Shown one piece after another: positions 41,905 through 51,787 of a stretch of DNA of 64,000 nt; the stretch's first letter is position 1; each line of letters begins with the position of its first letter. Made by a program: the position numbers and the translations under genes. The stretch is from NCBI RefSeq assembly GCF_040548735.1, contig NZ_JBEPSD010000002.1:372001-436000 (forward strand). Reading direction: 5' to 3'. Below the pieces are notes generated by a model that had not been told where the DNA came from, ran no database searches, and saw only the letters and a program-made list of their open reading frames with translations. This stretch comes from Rhodanobacter soli (GTDB lineage Bacteria > Pseudomonadota > Gammaproteobacteria > Xanthomonadales > Rhodanobacteraceae).

Positions 41905-43685
41905 GCGGCCAGAAAAGCGGCGTGTGGGATGCCGAAAGCTGGCGCATCTACCATCGCCTGCTTGGCTACACCCGCCGTTACTGGGTGATCGGACTCGTCA
42001 CCCTGGTCGGCATGGCGGTGGACGGCGGCGGCCTGGTGGTATTCACCAAACTGCTGCAGCCGCTGATCGATCAGCTGTTCGCGCACAAGGACCCCTACCT
42101 GATCTTCTGGATGCCGATCTGGATCATTGCCATCTTTGCGGTGCGTGGCGTGGGCACCTTCGTCAGCAGCTACGGCATCGCCTACATCGGACGCAACGTG
42201 GTGCAGGTGATGCAGCATGACGTGTTCGCTGCCTACCTGCGGCTGCCGGCGGCGTTTTTCGGCGCCGAAGCCTCCGGCCACCAGGTTTCCCGCATCACCT
42301 ACACCAGCGAGCAGGTGGCCTCGGCATCCACCGATGCAGTGAAGATCGTGGTGACCGAAGGTGTCACCGTCATCGGCTGCCTGTACGTGATGCTGTTCTA
42401 CAGCGCCTACCTGACGATGGCGTTGCTGGTCATGGTACCGGCGATTGCGTTGATCGCCACCGTCGTCAGCCGCCGTTATCGCCAGATCAGCAGGCGCATC
42501 CAGGGAATGATGGGTTCGGTCACCGGCACGGTGGAGGAGTCGGTGGGGGCGCATCGCGAGGTACGCATCTACGGCGGCCAGCCGCATGAGGCAACCCGGT
42601 TCAACGAGGTCACCCAGCGCGCGAAGCGGCTCAACCTGAAGATTGCGGCCACCAACGCCATGTCGAGCACCGCGATCCAGACCGTGGCGGCATGTGCGCT
42701 GGCGGCGCTGGTCTACCTGGGTACGCGGCCATCGGTGATCGATGGCATTTCGCCGGGCGTGTTCGTCGCCGTACTGACCGCGATGGGCACCATGATGCCG
42801 TCACTGAAACGGCTGACCACGGTACAGGCGAACATCCAGCGCGGCCTGTCCGCCGCCACGGACCTGTTCGAGATCATCGACATGCCGCCGGAGACCGATG
42901 CGGGTCGCCGGGACATCGTGCGGACGCGCGGCGACATCCGTTTCGAAGAGGTCCGCATGGCTTATCCGCGCGGCGAGTTCGAGGCCCTGCGCGGCGTGGA
43001 CCTGCATTGCGCCCCCGGCACGGTGACCGCCCTGGTCGGCCGCTCCGGCAGCGGCAAGAGCAGCCTGGCCAGCCTGCTGCCGCGCTTCTACGAGCCCAGC
43101 GCCGGACGCATCGTGCTGGACGGCGAGGACTACCGGGAATACACGCTGGCCTCGCTGCGTCGGCAGATCGCCTGGGTCGGACAAAGCGTGGTGCTGTTCG
43201 ACGACACCGTGGCCAACAACATCGCCTACGGCGAGCTGGCCGGCGCCAGCGAGGCGGACATCATCGCCGCCGCCGAGGCGGCGAATGCGATGGAGTTCAT
43301 CGCGCGCATGCCGCAAGGCATCCACACGCCGATCGGGCAGAGCGGCAACACGCTTTCCGGCGGCCAGCGCCAGCGCATCGCGATCGCCCGCGCGATCCTC
43401 AAGAACGCGCCGATCCTGGTGCTGGACGAGGCGACCAGCGCGCTCGATACCGAGTCGGAGCAGTTGATCCAGCAGGCACTGCAGCGCCTGATGCGCGACC
43501 GCACCACCCTGGTGATCGCGCATCGCCTGTCCACCGTCGAGGGTGCCGAGCAGATCGCCGTGATGGACCAGGGCCGCATCATCGAGCGTGGCACGCACGC
43601 CGAGCTGATCGCGCTGGGCGGGCAGTATGCCGCGCTGCACCGGATGCAGTTCCACGACCACGCCGTCGGCCTCGGCAGCGACTGA
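41901..43685 (+). CDS. msbA: Lipid A flippase MsbA
   Basis: 594 aa ABC exporter half-transporter. Six-helix membrane domain (about 25-330), ATPase with Walker A GRSGSGKSS, signature TLSGGQRQRIAIARAI, Walker B ILVLDEATSALDTESE. Flips core-lipid A across the inner membrane. The next gene, lpxK, is the usual partner. Confidence 0.95.
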   Translation: MSGQKSGVWDAESWRIYHRLLGYTRRYWVIGLVTLVGMAVDGGGLVVFTKLLQPLIDQLFAHKDPYLIFWMPIWIIAIFAVRGVGTFVSSYGIAYIGRNVVQVMQHDVFAAYLRLPAAFFGAEASGHQVSRITYTSEQVASASTDAVKIVVTEGVTVIGCLYVMLFYSAYLTMALLVMVPAIALIATVVSRRYRQISRRIQGMMGSVTGTVEESVGAHREVRIYGGQPHEATRFNEVTQRAKRLNLKIAATNAMSSTAIQTVAACALAALVYLGTRPSVIDGISPGVFVAVLTAMGTMMPSLKRLTTVQANIQRGLSAATDLFEIIDMPPETDAGRRDIVRTRGDIRFEEVRMAYPRGEFEALRGVDLHCAPGTVTALVGRSGSGKSSLASLLPRFYEPSAGRIVLDGEDYREYTLASLRRQIAWVGQSVVLFDDTVANNIAYGELAGASEADIIAAAEAANAMEFIARMPQGIHTPIGQSGNTLSGGQRQRIAIARAILKNAPILVLDEATSALDTESEQLIQQALQRLMRDRTTLVIAHRLSTVEGAEQIAVMDQGRIIERGTHAELIALGGQYAALHRMQFHDHAVGLGSD

Positions 43686-43694
43686 GGATCGTCC

Positions 43695-44696
43695 ATGGCG
43701 CTGATCGACACGCTCGAATCAGCCTGGTACGGCAACGGCCGGGTACCCTGGTGGGCGTCACCGCTGGCGGCGTTGTACGGCTGCGTGACCCGGCTGCGTC
43801 GCGGCCTGTTCCGGATCGGCGGGCTGCGCAGCGTGCGCCTGCCGGCACCGGTCGTGGTGATCGGCAATATCAGCGCCGGCGGCACCGGCAAGACGCCGTT
43901 GACGATCGCCGTGGCCGCCGCCTTGCGCGCGCGCGGTTACCGGCCCGGCGTGGTCAGCCGCGGCTACGGCGGCAGCCAGCGTGAACCGCTGTTGCTCGGC
44001 GAAGCGCCGGACCCGGCACAGGTCGGCGACGAACCCTGCCTGATTCACGCCAGCGGCGTGCCGGTGGCGGTAGGGCGCGATCGTCCGGCGGCGGCGCAAC
44101 TGCTGCTGGACGCCGGCTGCGACGTGCTGATCGCCGACGACGGCCTGCAGCACTACCGCCTGGCGCGCGACGTGGAGATCTGCGTGATCGACGGCACCCG
44201 CCGCTTCGGCAACCGCCGGCTGCTGCCGGCCGGGCCATTGCGCGAACCGTTGGACCGCCTGCAGCGCGTCGACCTGCGCGTCTGCAACGGCGGCGCAGCC
44301 GAGGCGGGCGAATACCCGATGCAACTGCGCGGCGGCGACGCGATCGCACTGGACGACGGCCGCACGCAGGCGCTGGCCAGCTTCCGCGGCCAGCGTGTCC
44401 ACGCGGTGGCGGCGATCGGAAACCCGCAGCGTTTCTTCGACAGCCTGCGTGCCGCCGGCATCGAGGTGATCGAGCATGCCTTCGCCGACCATCACGGTTT
44501 CGTTCCGGCGGACCTGGATTTCGCGGATGGCCTGCCGCTGCTGATGACCGACAAGGACGCGGTCAAATGCCGCCGTTTTGCCCAGCAACACTGGTGGCGG
44601 GTGCCGGTGCAGGCGTACTTGCCGGCAGCATTCTACGAGGTGCTGGGCGAACGCCTGGACGGTTTGCGCCGCGAAACCAGTTCGCCCGCCACGTAG
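43695..44696 (+). CDS. lpxK: Tetraacyldisaccharide 4'-kinase
   Basis: 333 aa. P-loop GGTGKTP (62-68), the LpxK motif VSRGYGG and the catalytic [12 protein letters not shown]. It phosphorylates the lipid A precursor at the 4' position. Its last 64 bases overlap the 3' end of hutI, which is convergent. Confidence 0.95.
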   Translation: MALIDTLESAWYGNGRVPWWASPLAALYGCVTRLRRGLFRIGGLRSVRLPAPVVVIGNISAGGTGKTPLTIAVAAALRARGYRPGVVSRGYGGSQREPLLLGEAPDPAQVGDEPCLIHASGVPVAVGRDRPAAAQLLLDAGCDVLIADDGLQHYRLARDVEICVIDGTRRFGNRRLLPAGPLREPLDRLQRVDLRVCNGGAAEAGEYPMQLRGGDAIALDDGRTQALASFRGQRVHAVAAIGNPQRFFDSLRAAGIEVIEHAFADHHGFVPADLDFADGLPLLMTDKDAVKCRRFAQQHWWRVPVQAYLPAAFYEVLGERLDGLRRETSSPAT

Positions 44697-45895
44697 ACCC
44701 TGCGGGCCAGGCCTCCACCGATCCAGTAGCACAGCTCGGCCGGCTGGCGCGCGTTCCATACCACCAGATCGGCGCGCTGGCCGATCGCCAGCGTGCCGCG
44801 GTCGTCGAGGCCAAGCGCGCGCGCGGCGTTCACGGTAACTCCGCGCAGCGCCTCCTCCGGGGTCAGCCGGAACAAGGTGCAGGCCATGCCGGCGGCCAGC
44901 CGCACCGACAGCAGTGGCGAGGTGCCGGGGTTGCAGTCGGTGGCGATGGCGATCGGCACGTGGTGTTCGCGCAGCGCCGCGACCGGCGGCAGCTGCGTCT
45001 CGCGCAGCGCGTAGAACGCACCGGGCAGCAGCACCGCGACGGTGCCGGCGGCAGCCATCGCCGCGATGCCGGATTCGCCGAGGTGTTCCAGATGGTCGGC
45101 GGAAAGGCCGCCGTACTCGGCGACCAGCGCGGCGCCGCCGAGATCGGACAATTGCTCCGCGTGCAGCTTCACCGGCAGGCCGAGCTGCTTCGCGCGCTCG
45201 AACACGCGGCGGGTTTCCTCGCGGCTGAAGCCGATGCCTTCACAGAACGCATCGACCGCATCGACGAGTTTTTCGGCGGCAAGCGCGGGCAGCATGTCGT
45301 CGCAGACCAGCGCCACGTAATCGTCGCGCCGATCCCGGTATTCCGGCGGCAGCGCATGCAGGCCGAGAAAGCTGGTGCGCACGCCGATGCCCAACTCGCG
45401 GCCGAGCCGTCGCGCCACCCGCAGCATGCGGCGTTCGCTGTCGAGATCCAGCCCGTAGCCGGACTTGATTTCCAGCGTGGTCACGCCGTCGGCCAGCAAT
45501 GCCTGGGCGCGCGGCAGCGACTGCGCGAACAACTGCTCCTCGCTGGCGGCGCGGGTGGCATTGACGCTGGAGGCGATGCCGCCGCCGGCGCGGGCGATCT
45601 CCTCGTAGCTGGCGCCGTTGAGGCGCAGCTCGAATTCGTGGGCGCGGTCGCCGCCGAACACCAGATGGGTGTGGCAGTCGACCAGCCCTGGCGTGACCAG
45701 GGCGCCGTCCAGCGACTCCACCGTGGTGGCGAGGGTGGTCGGAGCATCCGGCAGCTCATCCTGCCGGCCGACCCAGGCGATGCGGCCGTGGTGCAGCGCG
45801 ATCGCGCCGTGCCCGATCAGGCCATAGGGCTCGTCGCCGGCAAACGTGGCGAGGGCGGCGTTCAGCAGCAGGTGGTCCCAGCGGGGTTCGGTCAT
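44633..45895 (-). CDS. hutI: Imidazolonepropionase
   Basis: 420 aa amidohydrolase. Metal motif H75-x-H77 ([13 protein letters not shown]), the HutI-specific [16 protein letters not shown] and [10 protein letters not shown], and metal/acid residues in [11 protein letters not shown] and ATDCNPGTS. Converts imidazolone propionate to N-formimino-glutamate in histidine degradation. It follows clcA by 13 bases, an unusual operon partner, and no other hut gene adjoins it directly. Confidence 0.95.
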   Translation of the reverse strand: MTEPRWDHLLLNAALATFAGDEPYGLIGHGAIALHHGRIAWVGRQDELPDAPTTLATTVESLDGALVTPGLVDCHTHLVFGGDRAHEFELRLNGASYEEIARAGGGIASSVNATRAASEEQLFAQSLPRAQALLADGVTTLEIKSGYGLDLDSERRMLRVARRLGRELGIGVRTSFLGLHALPPEYRDRRDDYVALVCDDMLPALAAEKLVDAVDAFCEGIGFSREETRRVFERAKQLGLPVKLHAEQLSDLGGAALVAEYGGLSADHLEHLGESGIAAMAAAGTVAVLLPGAFYALRETQLPPVAALREHHVPIAIATDCNPGTSPLLSVRLAAGMACTLFRLTPEEALRGVTVNAARALGLDDRGTLAIGQRADLVVWNARQPAELCYWIGGGLARRVYVAGELVSRRKPSRRSPSTS

Positions 45896-45908
45896 TGCTG
45901 TCACTCCG

Positions 45909-47360
45909 TCATGGCTGGCTGGGGCGCGGCGGGTCCGCAGGCGCAGCGGGCTCCGTGTAGGCCGTGGTTTCGCTGGCGGCGGGCAGCGGTTCCGCGGACG
46001 CCTGGTCGGCACGCGCAGCCTGCTGCTCGAAGTCGCGCACCATGCGCTCGGCGAAATCGCGATACACCGGGGTGGGACAGAACAGCGACGCCGCCGCGCG
46101 GGCGAGCAGGCAGGCGGCCATGATCGGGATCACCATGTCCTGGTTATCGGTCAGTTCCATCGCGATCACCGCCGAGGTCAGCGGCGAGCCGGTGACGCCG
46201 GCCAGGTACGCGCTCATGCCCAGCAGCACCACCGCACCGGCAGGCGCGCCCGGCAGGAAATGCGCGATGTTCTGGCCCAGGCCGGCGCCGACCGCCAGCG
46301 CCGGCGAGAAGATGCCACCCGGAATGCCGGCCCAGTACGAGACCACGTTGGCCAGCAGCTTGGCGATGCCGAAGCTCTGGTCCGGCATGCTGGCGGCGCC
46401 CTGCACGATCGCGCGGGCCTGGTCGTAGCCCGTACCGTAGATGCTGTTGTGCGTGCATGTGCCGAGCAGGGCCAGCGCCAGGCCGCAGCCCGCGGCGAAC
46501 CACACCGGCCAGCGCGCGCGCAGGCGGCCGATCTGCGCCAGCGGGCCGCGTCGGCTGAGCAGGATCAGCCGCGCGAACAGGCCGCCGAGCAGGCCGCAGA
46601 TGACGCCGGTCAGCAGCACGGCGAGCCAGGCGTGGCCGAGCGGCAGGCTGGCCTCGACTTCGCCGAAGTACGAGTAGTTGCCCATGATGCCGAGCGAGAC
46701 CACGCCGCCGATGATCACCGCGGTCAGCAGCAGGCCGCTGAAGCGGTGCTCGAACGTGCCGGCGAGTTCCTCGATCGCGAACACCACGCCGGCCAGCGGC
46801 GTGTTGAACGCCGCCGCGATGCCGGCCGCGCCGCCGGCCAGGATGAAGCGCGAGGCGGCCTTGGCGTCGCTGAAGCCGAAGCGGCGGCCGAGCGAGTAGA
46901 ACAGGCCCGCGCTGACGTGCACGGTCGGTCCCTCGCGCCCGACCGAGGCACCCGCGGCGAGGGCGATCAGGGTCAGCACCATCTTGCCGACGGCGATCGG
47001 CAACGCCAACATGCGCGCGCGGAAGTCCGCATTCTCGATATGCAAGGTGGCGATCACCTGCGGGATGCCGCTGCCGCGGGCGGCGCGCAGGCGACCTTCG
47101 GTGGCCCAGGCGAGCAGGCCGAACACCAGCGGAGTGAGGACCAGCGGAATCCAGCTGCCGTGCTTCAGGATGCCGAGAAACAAATGGTAGGACCAGGTGC
47201 TGGCCTTCGCGAACAGGATCGCCGCCAGTGCCACCAGTACCGCGCCGGACCACAGCACCAGCCGGCGCTTCCAGTGATGCGGCGCGAAGAATTCATGACC
47301 GAGCAGCGCCTGCAGGCGCGGGTTCGTCGACTTCGACGCGGGTTCGGGGGACGCGGACAT
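45909..47360 (-). CDS. ClC-family chloride/proton antiporter
   Basis: 483 aa, ClC fold. Selectivity motifs GSGIPQ (96-101), GREGP (141-145) with gating Glu E143, and [18 protein letters not shown]. The gating Glu marks proton coupling as in the Escherichia coli exchanger. The C-terminal 50 residues are a Pro/Ala-rich tail without CBS domains. Upstream partner of hutI in a two-gene operon. Confidence 0.9.
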   Translation of the reverse strand: MSASPEPASKSTNPRLQALLGHEFFAPHHWKRRLVLWSGAVLVALAAILFAKASTWSYHLFLGILKHGSWIPLVLTPLVFGLLAWATEGRLRAARGSGIPQVIATLHIENADFRARMLALPIAVGKMVLTLIALAAGASVGREGPTVHVSAGLFYSLGRRFGFSDAKAASRFILAGGAAGIAAAFNTPLAGVVFAIEELAGTFEHRFSGLLLTAVIIGGVVSLGIMGNYSYFGEVEASLPLGHAWLAVLLTGVICGLLGGLFARLILLSRRGPLAQIGRLRARWPVWFAAGCGLALALLGTCTHNSIYGTGYDQARAIVQGAASMPDQSFGIAKLLANVVSYWAGIPGGIFSPALAVGAGLGQNIAHFLPGAPAGAVVLLGMSAYLAGVTGSPLTSAVIAMELTDNQDMVIPIMAACLLARAAASLFCPTPVYRDFAERMVRDFEQQAARADQASAEPLPAASETTAYTEPAAPADPPRPSQP

Positions 47361-47540
47361 GGCGCGATTATCGCAGAGTCATCGACGCCAGCAGGGCCTG
47401 TTCACGAATTGCGCTCAGGTGATGCGCATCTTCCGGCGCATCGCCACCCCCGAAAGTGTCGGATAACATTGGCAGCCTGCATCGGTGTCCGCGAGCGCTG
47501 CAGCGCATGCAGCCGATGCCAGGTGATTTCGGAGCCGGCG

Positions 47541-48074
47541 ATGCCATCCATTCGATACGCAAAACCTTCTGACGCGAAAAGGCTGGCGGCGTTGGCCGAG
47601 GAAACTTTCCGCGACACCTTCGGCAGCGTGAATGCCGCCGAGGACATGGATCTTCATTGCCGCACCAGTTACGCCGAAGCCGTCCAGCTGGCGGAGATCT
47701 CGAACGCCGGCATGGTCACCCTGGTCTGCGAGGAGGGCGGGAATTTGACCGCATTTGCGCAACTTCGCTGGTCCGAGGCGCCAGGTTGCGTCTCCGCGAA
47801 AAGCCCGGGGGAAATTCTAAGGCTTTATGTTGCGAAGTCCTGGCACGGAAGAGGTGTTGCCCACGACTTGATGGCAACCTGCATCAAGGAAATGGAAAAT
47901 CGGGAATCCGATGTGGTCTGGCTTGGCGTATGGGAACGAAATCCGAGAGCCATGGCCTTCTATAGGAAATTCGGGTTTGGCGAGGTTGGCGAGCATGTCT
48001 TTCCTTTGGGCACCGATCCTCAGCGTGACGTCATCATGGCTCGCCCCGTTTTCAACCGGCCTCCAGGCGCCTGA
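47541..48074 (+). CDS. GNAT-family N-acetyltransferase
   Basis: 177 aa. GNAT core with acetyl-CoA motif A: RLYVAKSWHGRGVAHDLMATC (about 99-119) and motif B WLGVWERNPRAMAFYRKFGF. Substrate unknown. Codon use is visibly less GC-rich than the neighbours (many A/T third positions, for example around 47800-47960), a possible sign of recent acquisition. The nitrilase-fusion gene is convergent. Confidence 0.85.
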   Translation: MPSIRYAKPSDAKRLAALAEETFRDTFGSVNAAEDMDLHCRTSYAEAVQLAEISNAGMVTLVCEEGGNLTAFAQLRWSEAPGCVSAKSPGEILRLYVAKSWHGRGVAHDLMATCIKEMENRESDVVWLGVWERNPRAMAFYRKFGFGEVGEHVFPLGTDPQRDVIMARPVFNRPPGA

Positions 48075-48097
48075 GCACACCTTCACGGTTGCAGCCG

Positions 48098-49657
48098 TCA
48101 GCGCGGCCGCCAGCGCGTCTCGTACAGGTCGAAGCGGCGATCCTTGAGGTTCTGCACCGCGCCGGCGTTGCGCGCGCGGGCCAGGCTCTCCAGGCGCAGG
48201 TCGGCGAACAGCACGGTCTCGATGTTCGGGGTCGAATCGGCGGCGACACCGTCGCGGGCGAAGCCGAAGTCGCTCGGGGTGAGGATGCAGCTCTGGCCGT
48301 ACTGGATGTCGAAGTTGTTGACCCCGGGCAGGTTGCCCACGTTGCCCGAGAGCACCACGTAGCACTGGTTCTCGATCGCCCGTGCCTGCGCGCAGTAGCG
48401 CACGCGCAGGTAACCCTCGCGCACGTCGGTGCAGAACGGCACGAACAGGATCAGCGCGCCCTGGTCGACCAGGTGCCGCGCCACTTCGGGAAACTCCGCG
48501 TCGTAGCAGATCATCACCCCGATCGGGCCGCAGTCGGTGAGTACGGTGGCCGCGCTGTCGCCGCCGCTGATGTTCCACACGTTGCGCTCGCTCGGCGTCG
48601 GGTGCAGCTTCTCGCGTTCGTGGATCGAGCCGTCGCGCAGGCACACGTAGCAGACGTTGTGGATGTCGCCGTTGGCCTGCTCGGTGGGGTGCGTGCCGGC
48701 GATGATGTTGATGTTGTAGTGCACGGCCAGCCGGCTGAAGAGTTCCTTCACCTGCGGCGTGTAGTGGCTGAGCTTGCGGATCGACTCCACCGGCGACAGC
48801 TCGGTGTTCTCGATCGACAGCAGCTGCAGCGTGATCAGTTCGGGGAAGGTGACGAAATCGGCGCTGTAGTCGGCGGCGATGTCGGTGAAGTATTCGACCT
48901 GGGTGGCGAACTCCTCGAACGAGGTGATCCGGCGCTGCTGGTATTGCACCGAAGCCACCCGCACCGAATCGGGCAGCAGTCGTGCCGAGGTGATCGGCGG
49001 GATGTCCGGCTGGTCGAGCAGTTGCGGGTTGCGCCAGACCAGGTGCACCGCGTAGCCCAGCGACTCGTGGTCGGACGGCACGTAGCCGCGCAGGACGCCG
49101 ATCACCTCGAAATCGTTCGACAGCTGGAAGCTCAGCGTGGGGTCGCGTCGCTTGCCTTCCACCACCGCCTGCACGTAGGCCTCGGGGCTGCCGTAGCGCG
49201 CGAGGTTCTTCGCCAGGCCGGGCATGCGCCCGCCGAACACGATGCCGCGCAGCTTCAGGTCCATGCACAACCGCTTGCGCGCCTGGTACAGCCGCTGGCC
49301 GATGCGCATGCCACGGTAATCCGGGTGCACCACCACTTCCATGCCATACAGCCAGTTGCCGTCCGGCTTGTGCCGCGAGCCCATGCCGCCGCCGGTGATC
49401 TGCATCCAGGTATGCGGCGCCAGCGCGGTGGCCTCGTCGATGCGGAACGTGGCGCAGTAGCCCACGATCACGCCTTCGTACTCGACCACGAACTGGCCTT
49501 CGGGGAAGTGCGTCTGCTGCGAACGCAGCATCTCCACCGAGTGGCCCCATTCGTCCGAGTAGATCCGGGCGGTGAGGTCGGCAAGCTGGGGTACGTCGCC
49601 CAGTACCGCCTGTCGCAGCAACAGCTTCGGGGTGTTTTCGAGGGTCTTCTTGGCCAT
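48098..49657 (-). CDS. GNAT-nitrilase superfamily fusion protein
   Basis: 519 aa. N-terminal GNAT domain (about 10-205) with acetyl-CoA motif VVVHPDYRGMRIGQRLYQAR (108-127); C-terminal carbon-nitrogen hydrolase domain (about 232-510) with the nitrilase triad E273 (FPEL), K350 (EREKLHP) and C384 (MICYDAEFPE). The two activities are probably sequential on one substrate, such as amide hydrolysis after or before acyl transfer, but the substrate is unknown. Divergent from hutF across 92 bases. Confidence 0.92.
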   Translation of the reverse strand: MAKKTLENTPKLLLRQAVLGDVPQLADLTARIYSDEWGHSVEMLRSQQTHFPEGQFVVEYEGVIVGYCATFRIDEATALAPHTWMQITGGGMGSRHKPDGNWLYGMEVVVHPDYRGMRIGQRLYQARKRLCMDLKLRGIVFGGRMPGLAKNLARYGSPEAYVQAVVEGKRRDPTLSFQLSNDFEVIGVLRGYVPSDHESLGYAVHLVWRNPQLLDQPDIPPITSARLLPDSVRVASVQYQQRRITSFEEFATQVEYFTDIAADYSADFVTFPELITLQLLSIENTELSPVESIRKLSHYTPQVKELFSRLAVHYNINIIAGTHPTEQANGDIHNVCYVCLRDGSIHEREKLHPTPSERNVWNISGGDSAATVLTDCGPIGVMICYDAEFPEVARHLVDQGALILFVPFCTDVREGYLRVRYCAQARAIENQCYVVLSGNVGNLPGVNNFDIQYGQSCILTPSDFGFARDGVAADSTPNIETVLFADLRLESLARARNAGAVQNLKDRRFDLYETRWRPR

Positions 49658-49714
49658 TCGGCCATTATGCATAGCGCGAAACACGCCAGGGTGAAGGCGC
49701 TTCCATCCACCCGT

Positions 49715-49720
49715 TACACT
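49715..49720 (+). promoter_or_regulatory. Candidate -10 element upstream of hutF
   Basis: CGT-TACACT about 30 bases before the hutF ATG, in the 92-base gap shared with the divergent GNAT-nitrilase gene. Confidence 0.35.
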
Positions 49721-49749
49721 GCGCGGCATCGTCCACGGGAGTCGCCTGC

Positions 49750-51120
49750 ATGAGCATCCACGCCGCCGTTCGGCCATTTCGGGCAGGCCAGCTATGGCGC
49801 GCCGATGGCTGGCACGCCGACGCAGCGATTGCCGTGGGCGCCGACGGCCGCTTGCGCGAGCCGGCCGATCGTGACGGCGAGCTGATCGGCAACTGGGTGC
49901 TGCCGGGCATGCCGAACCTGCACTCGCATGCGTTCCAGCGCGCGATGGCGGGTCTCGCCGAGCGCAAAGGCAGGGCCGACGACAGCTTCTGGAGCTGGCG
50001 CGAGACGATGTATGCGTTCGCCGCCACGGTCGGCCCGGACGAGCTGCAGGCGATCGCCGCCCAGCTCTACGTCGAGATGCTCAAGGCCGGCTATACCCAC
50101 GTCTGCGAATTCCACTACCTGCACCATCAGCCGGACGGCGTGCCGTACGCGCAGCCGGAAGCGATGTCGCTGGCGCTCGTCGAGGCCGCGCGCGAGGCTG
50201 GCATCGGCCTGACCCTGCTGCCGGTGCTGTACATCAGCGGCGGTTTCGATGGCCGTGCGCTCAGCGCGCGGCAGCGTCGCTTCGGCCATGCCGTCGACGC
50301 CTACCTGCGTTTGCTGGAGACGCTGCGCCGGCAGGAGAGCGACGACGTGTGCGTCGGCATCGCCCTGCATTCGCTGCGCGCGGTGCCGGAGTCGGCGCTG
50401 CGCGAGGTGCTGGGCCATCCGCTGGCGGGCACCGACCCGATCCACATCCACATCGCCGAGCAGATCGGCGAAGTGCAGGACTGCCTGGCCACGCGCGGCG
50501 CGCGGCCGGTGGAGTGGCTGTTCGACCATGCCGACGTCGACGCCCGCTGGTGCCTCGTCCATGCCACCCACCTCACCGCGGCGGAAACGGCGCAGCTCGC
50601 GCGCAGCGGCGCGGTGGCCGGGTTGTGTCCCACCACCGAGGCGAACCTGGGCGACGGCCTGTTCCCGCTGGCCGATTACCTGGACGCCGGCGGCACGCTC
50701 GGCATCGGCTCGGACTCGCACATCTCGATCTCGCCGGTGGAGGAACTGCGCTGGCTGGAATACGGCCAGCGCCTTTCGACCCGTCACCGCAACATCGCGG
50801 CACGGCATGAAGGCGACAGCGTGGGCGAGACGCTGTGGCGCGCCGCCTTGCGCGGCGGTGCCCAGGCTTCGGGGCAGCCGGTCGGCGAGCTGCGCGATGG
50901 CGTGCGGGCCGACCTGGTCGTGCTGGACGACGACTCGCCGCTGCTCGCCGCACGCGATGCGCGCTCGGTGCTGGACAGCTTCCTGTTCGCCGGCAACACG
51001 CCGCTGGTGCGCGACGTAATGGTCGGCGGTCGCTGGCAGGTGCGCGGCTTCCGTCATCGCGACGAGGAACGCATCGCGGCGCGCTATCGCGGCGTGGTGG
51101 CACGCTTGGCTGGTAGCTGA
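49750..51120 (+). CDS. hutF: Formimidoylglutamate deiminase
   Basis: 456 aa amidohydrolase. Metal site H58-S-H60 (PNLHSHAFQRAM), SFWSWRETMY, GYTHVCEFHYLHH and the metal-binding stretch IHIHIAEQ with GIGSDSHISISP are HutF signatures. Removes ammonia from N-formimino-glutamate to give N-formylglutamate, so this organism uses the five-step histidine pathway that also needs HutG, not seen here. Confidence 0.95.
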   Translation: MSIHAAVRPFRAGQLWRADGWHADAAIAVGADGRLREPADRDGELIGNWVLPGMPNLHSHAFQRAMAGLAERKGRADDSFWSWRETMYAFAATVGPDELQAIAAQLYVEMLKAGYTHVCEFHYLHHQPDGVPYAQPEAMSLALVEAAREAGIGLTLLPVLYISGGFDGRALSARQRRFGHAVDAYLRLLETLRRQESDDVCVGIALHSLRAVPESALREVLGHPLAGTDPIHIHIAEQIGEVQDCLATRGARPVEWLFDHADVDARWCLVHATHLTAAETAQLARSGAVAGLCPTTEANLGDGLFPLADYLDAGGTLGIGSDSHISISPVEELRWLEYGQRLSTRHRNIAARHEGDSVGETLWRAALRGGAQASGQPVGELRDGVRADLVVLDDDSPLLAARDARSVLDSFLFAGNTPLVRDVMVGGRWQVRGFRHRDEERIAARYRGVVARLAGS

Positions 51121-51233
51121 TCCGGCCTCGGAATCGGGCCTATGTCCGGGCGCGGGCGATTGGGCTAGATTGCGCTGGCAGTGCATGCCGCCGTTTCCGG
51201 CGATATTCCTCGACCCCTGCCAGGAGAGTTCCC

Positions 51234-51638
51234 ATGCAAGGTTCCACCGATCTGGGCAAGCTGGTGCTTCGCGTCGTGCTGGGTGTGTTGATCCTGTTCC
51301 ATGGTGTGTCCAAGCTGATCCACGGGCCGGGCTACATCGTCAGCGTGGTGACGGCGGCGGGCCTGCCGTCGTTCCTCGCCTACGGAGTGTATGTGGGCGA
51401 GGTCGTCGCGCCGCTCCTGTTGCTGTTCGGCTACTGGACGCGGGTGGGTGCGCTGATCGTCGTGATCAACATGCTCGTGGCGATCGGGCTGGTGCACCTG
51501 GGCCAGTTCGCCACGCTGGCCGATACCGGCGGCTGGGCGCTGGAGCTGCAGGGCATGTTCCTCGGCACCGCGCTCGCAATCATGCTGCTCGGCGCCGGCC
51601 GCTACAGCCTGGGCGGCAGCCACGGCCGCTGGAACTGA
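51234..51638 (+). CDS. DoxX family membrane protein
   Basis: 134 aa, four membrane helices. LVLRVVLGVLILFHGVSKLIHG and GEVVAPLLLLFGYWTRVGAL are typical DoxX blocks. Members are linked to thiol/redox stress, but the role of this one is unknown. A TAGATT at 51166-51171 may be its -10. Confidence 0.88.
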   Translation: MQGSTDLGKLVLRVVLGVLILFHGVSKLIHGPGYIVSVVTAAGLPSFLAYGVYVGEVVAPLLLLFGYWTRVGALIVVINMLVAIGLVHLGQFATLADTGGWALELQGMFLGTALAIMLLGAGRYSLGGSHGRWN

Positions 51639-51787
51639 GAGGGCTTCCCGCCAGACTTGCTTGAACGCCTAGAAGGCCAGCCGGCGATGGCTGGCGTTCC
51701 AGGCAACGTTTGCGATTATCGAACCCTTGCCCGCTTCGCAAGCGCGGTGCGATTTGCCACACTCGGCGCTTTCGCCGATGGGTCGCG

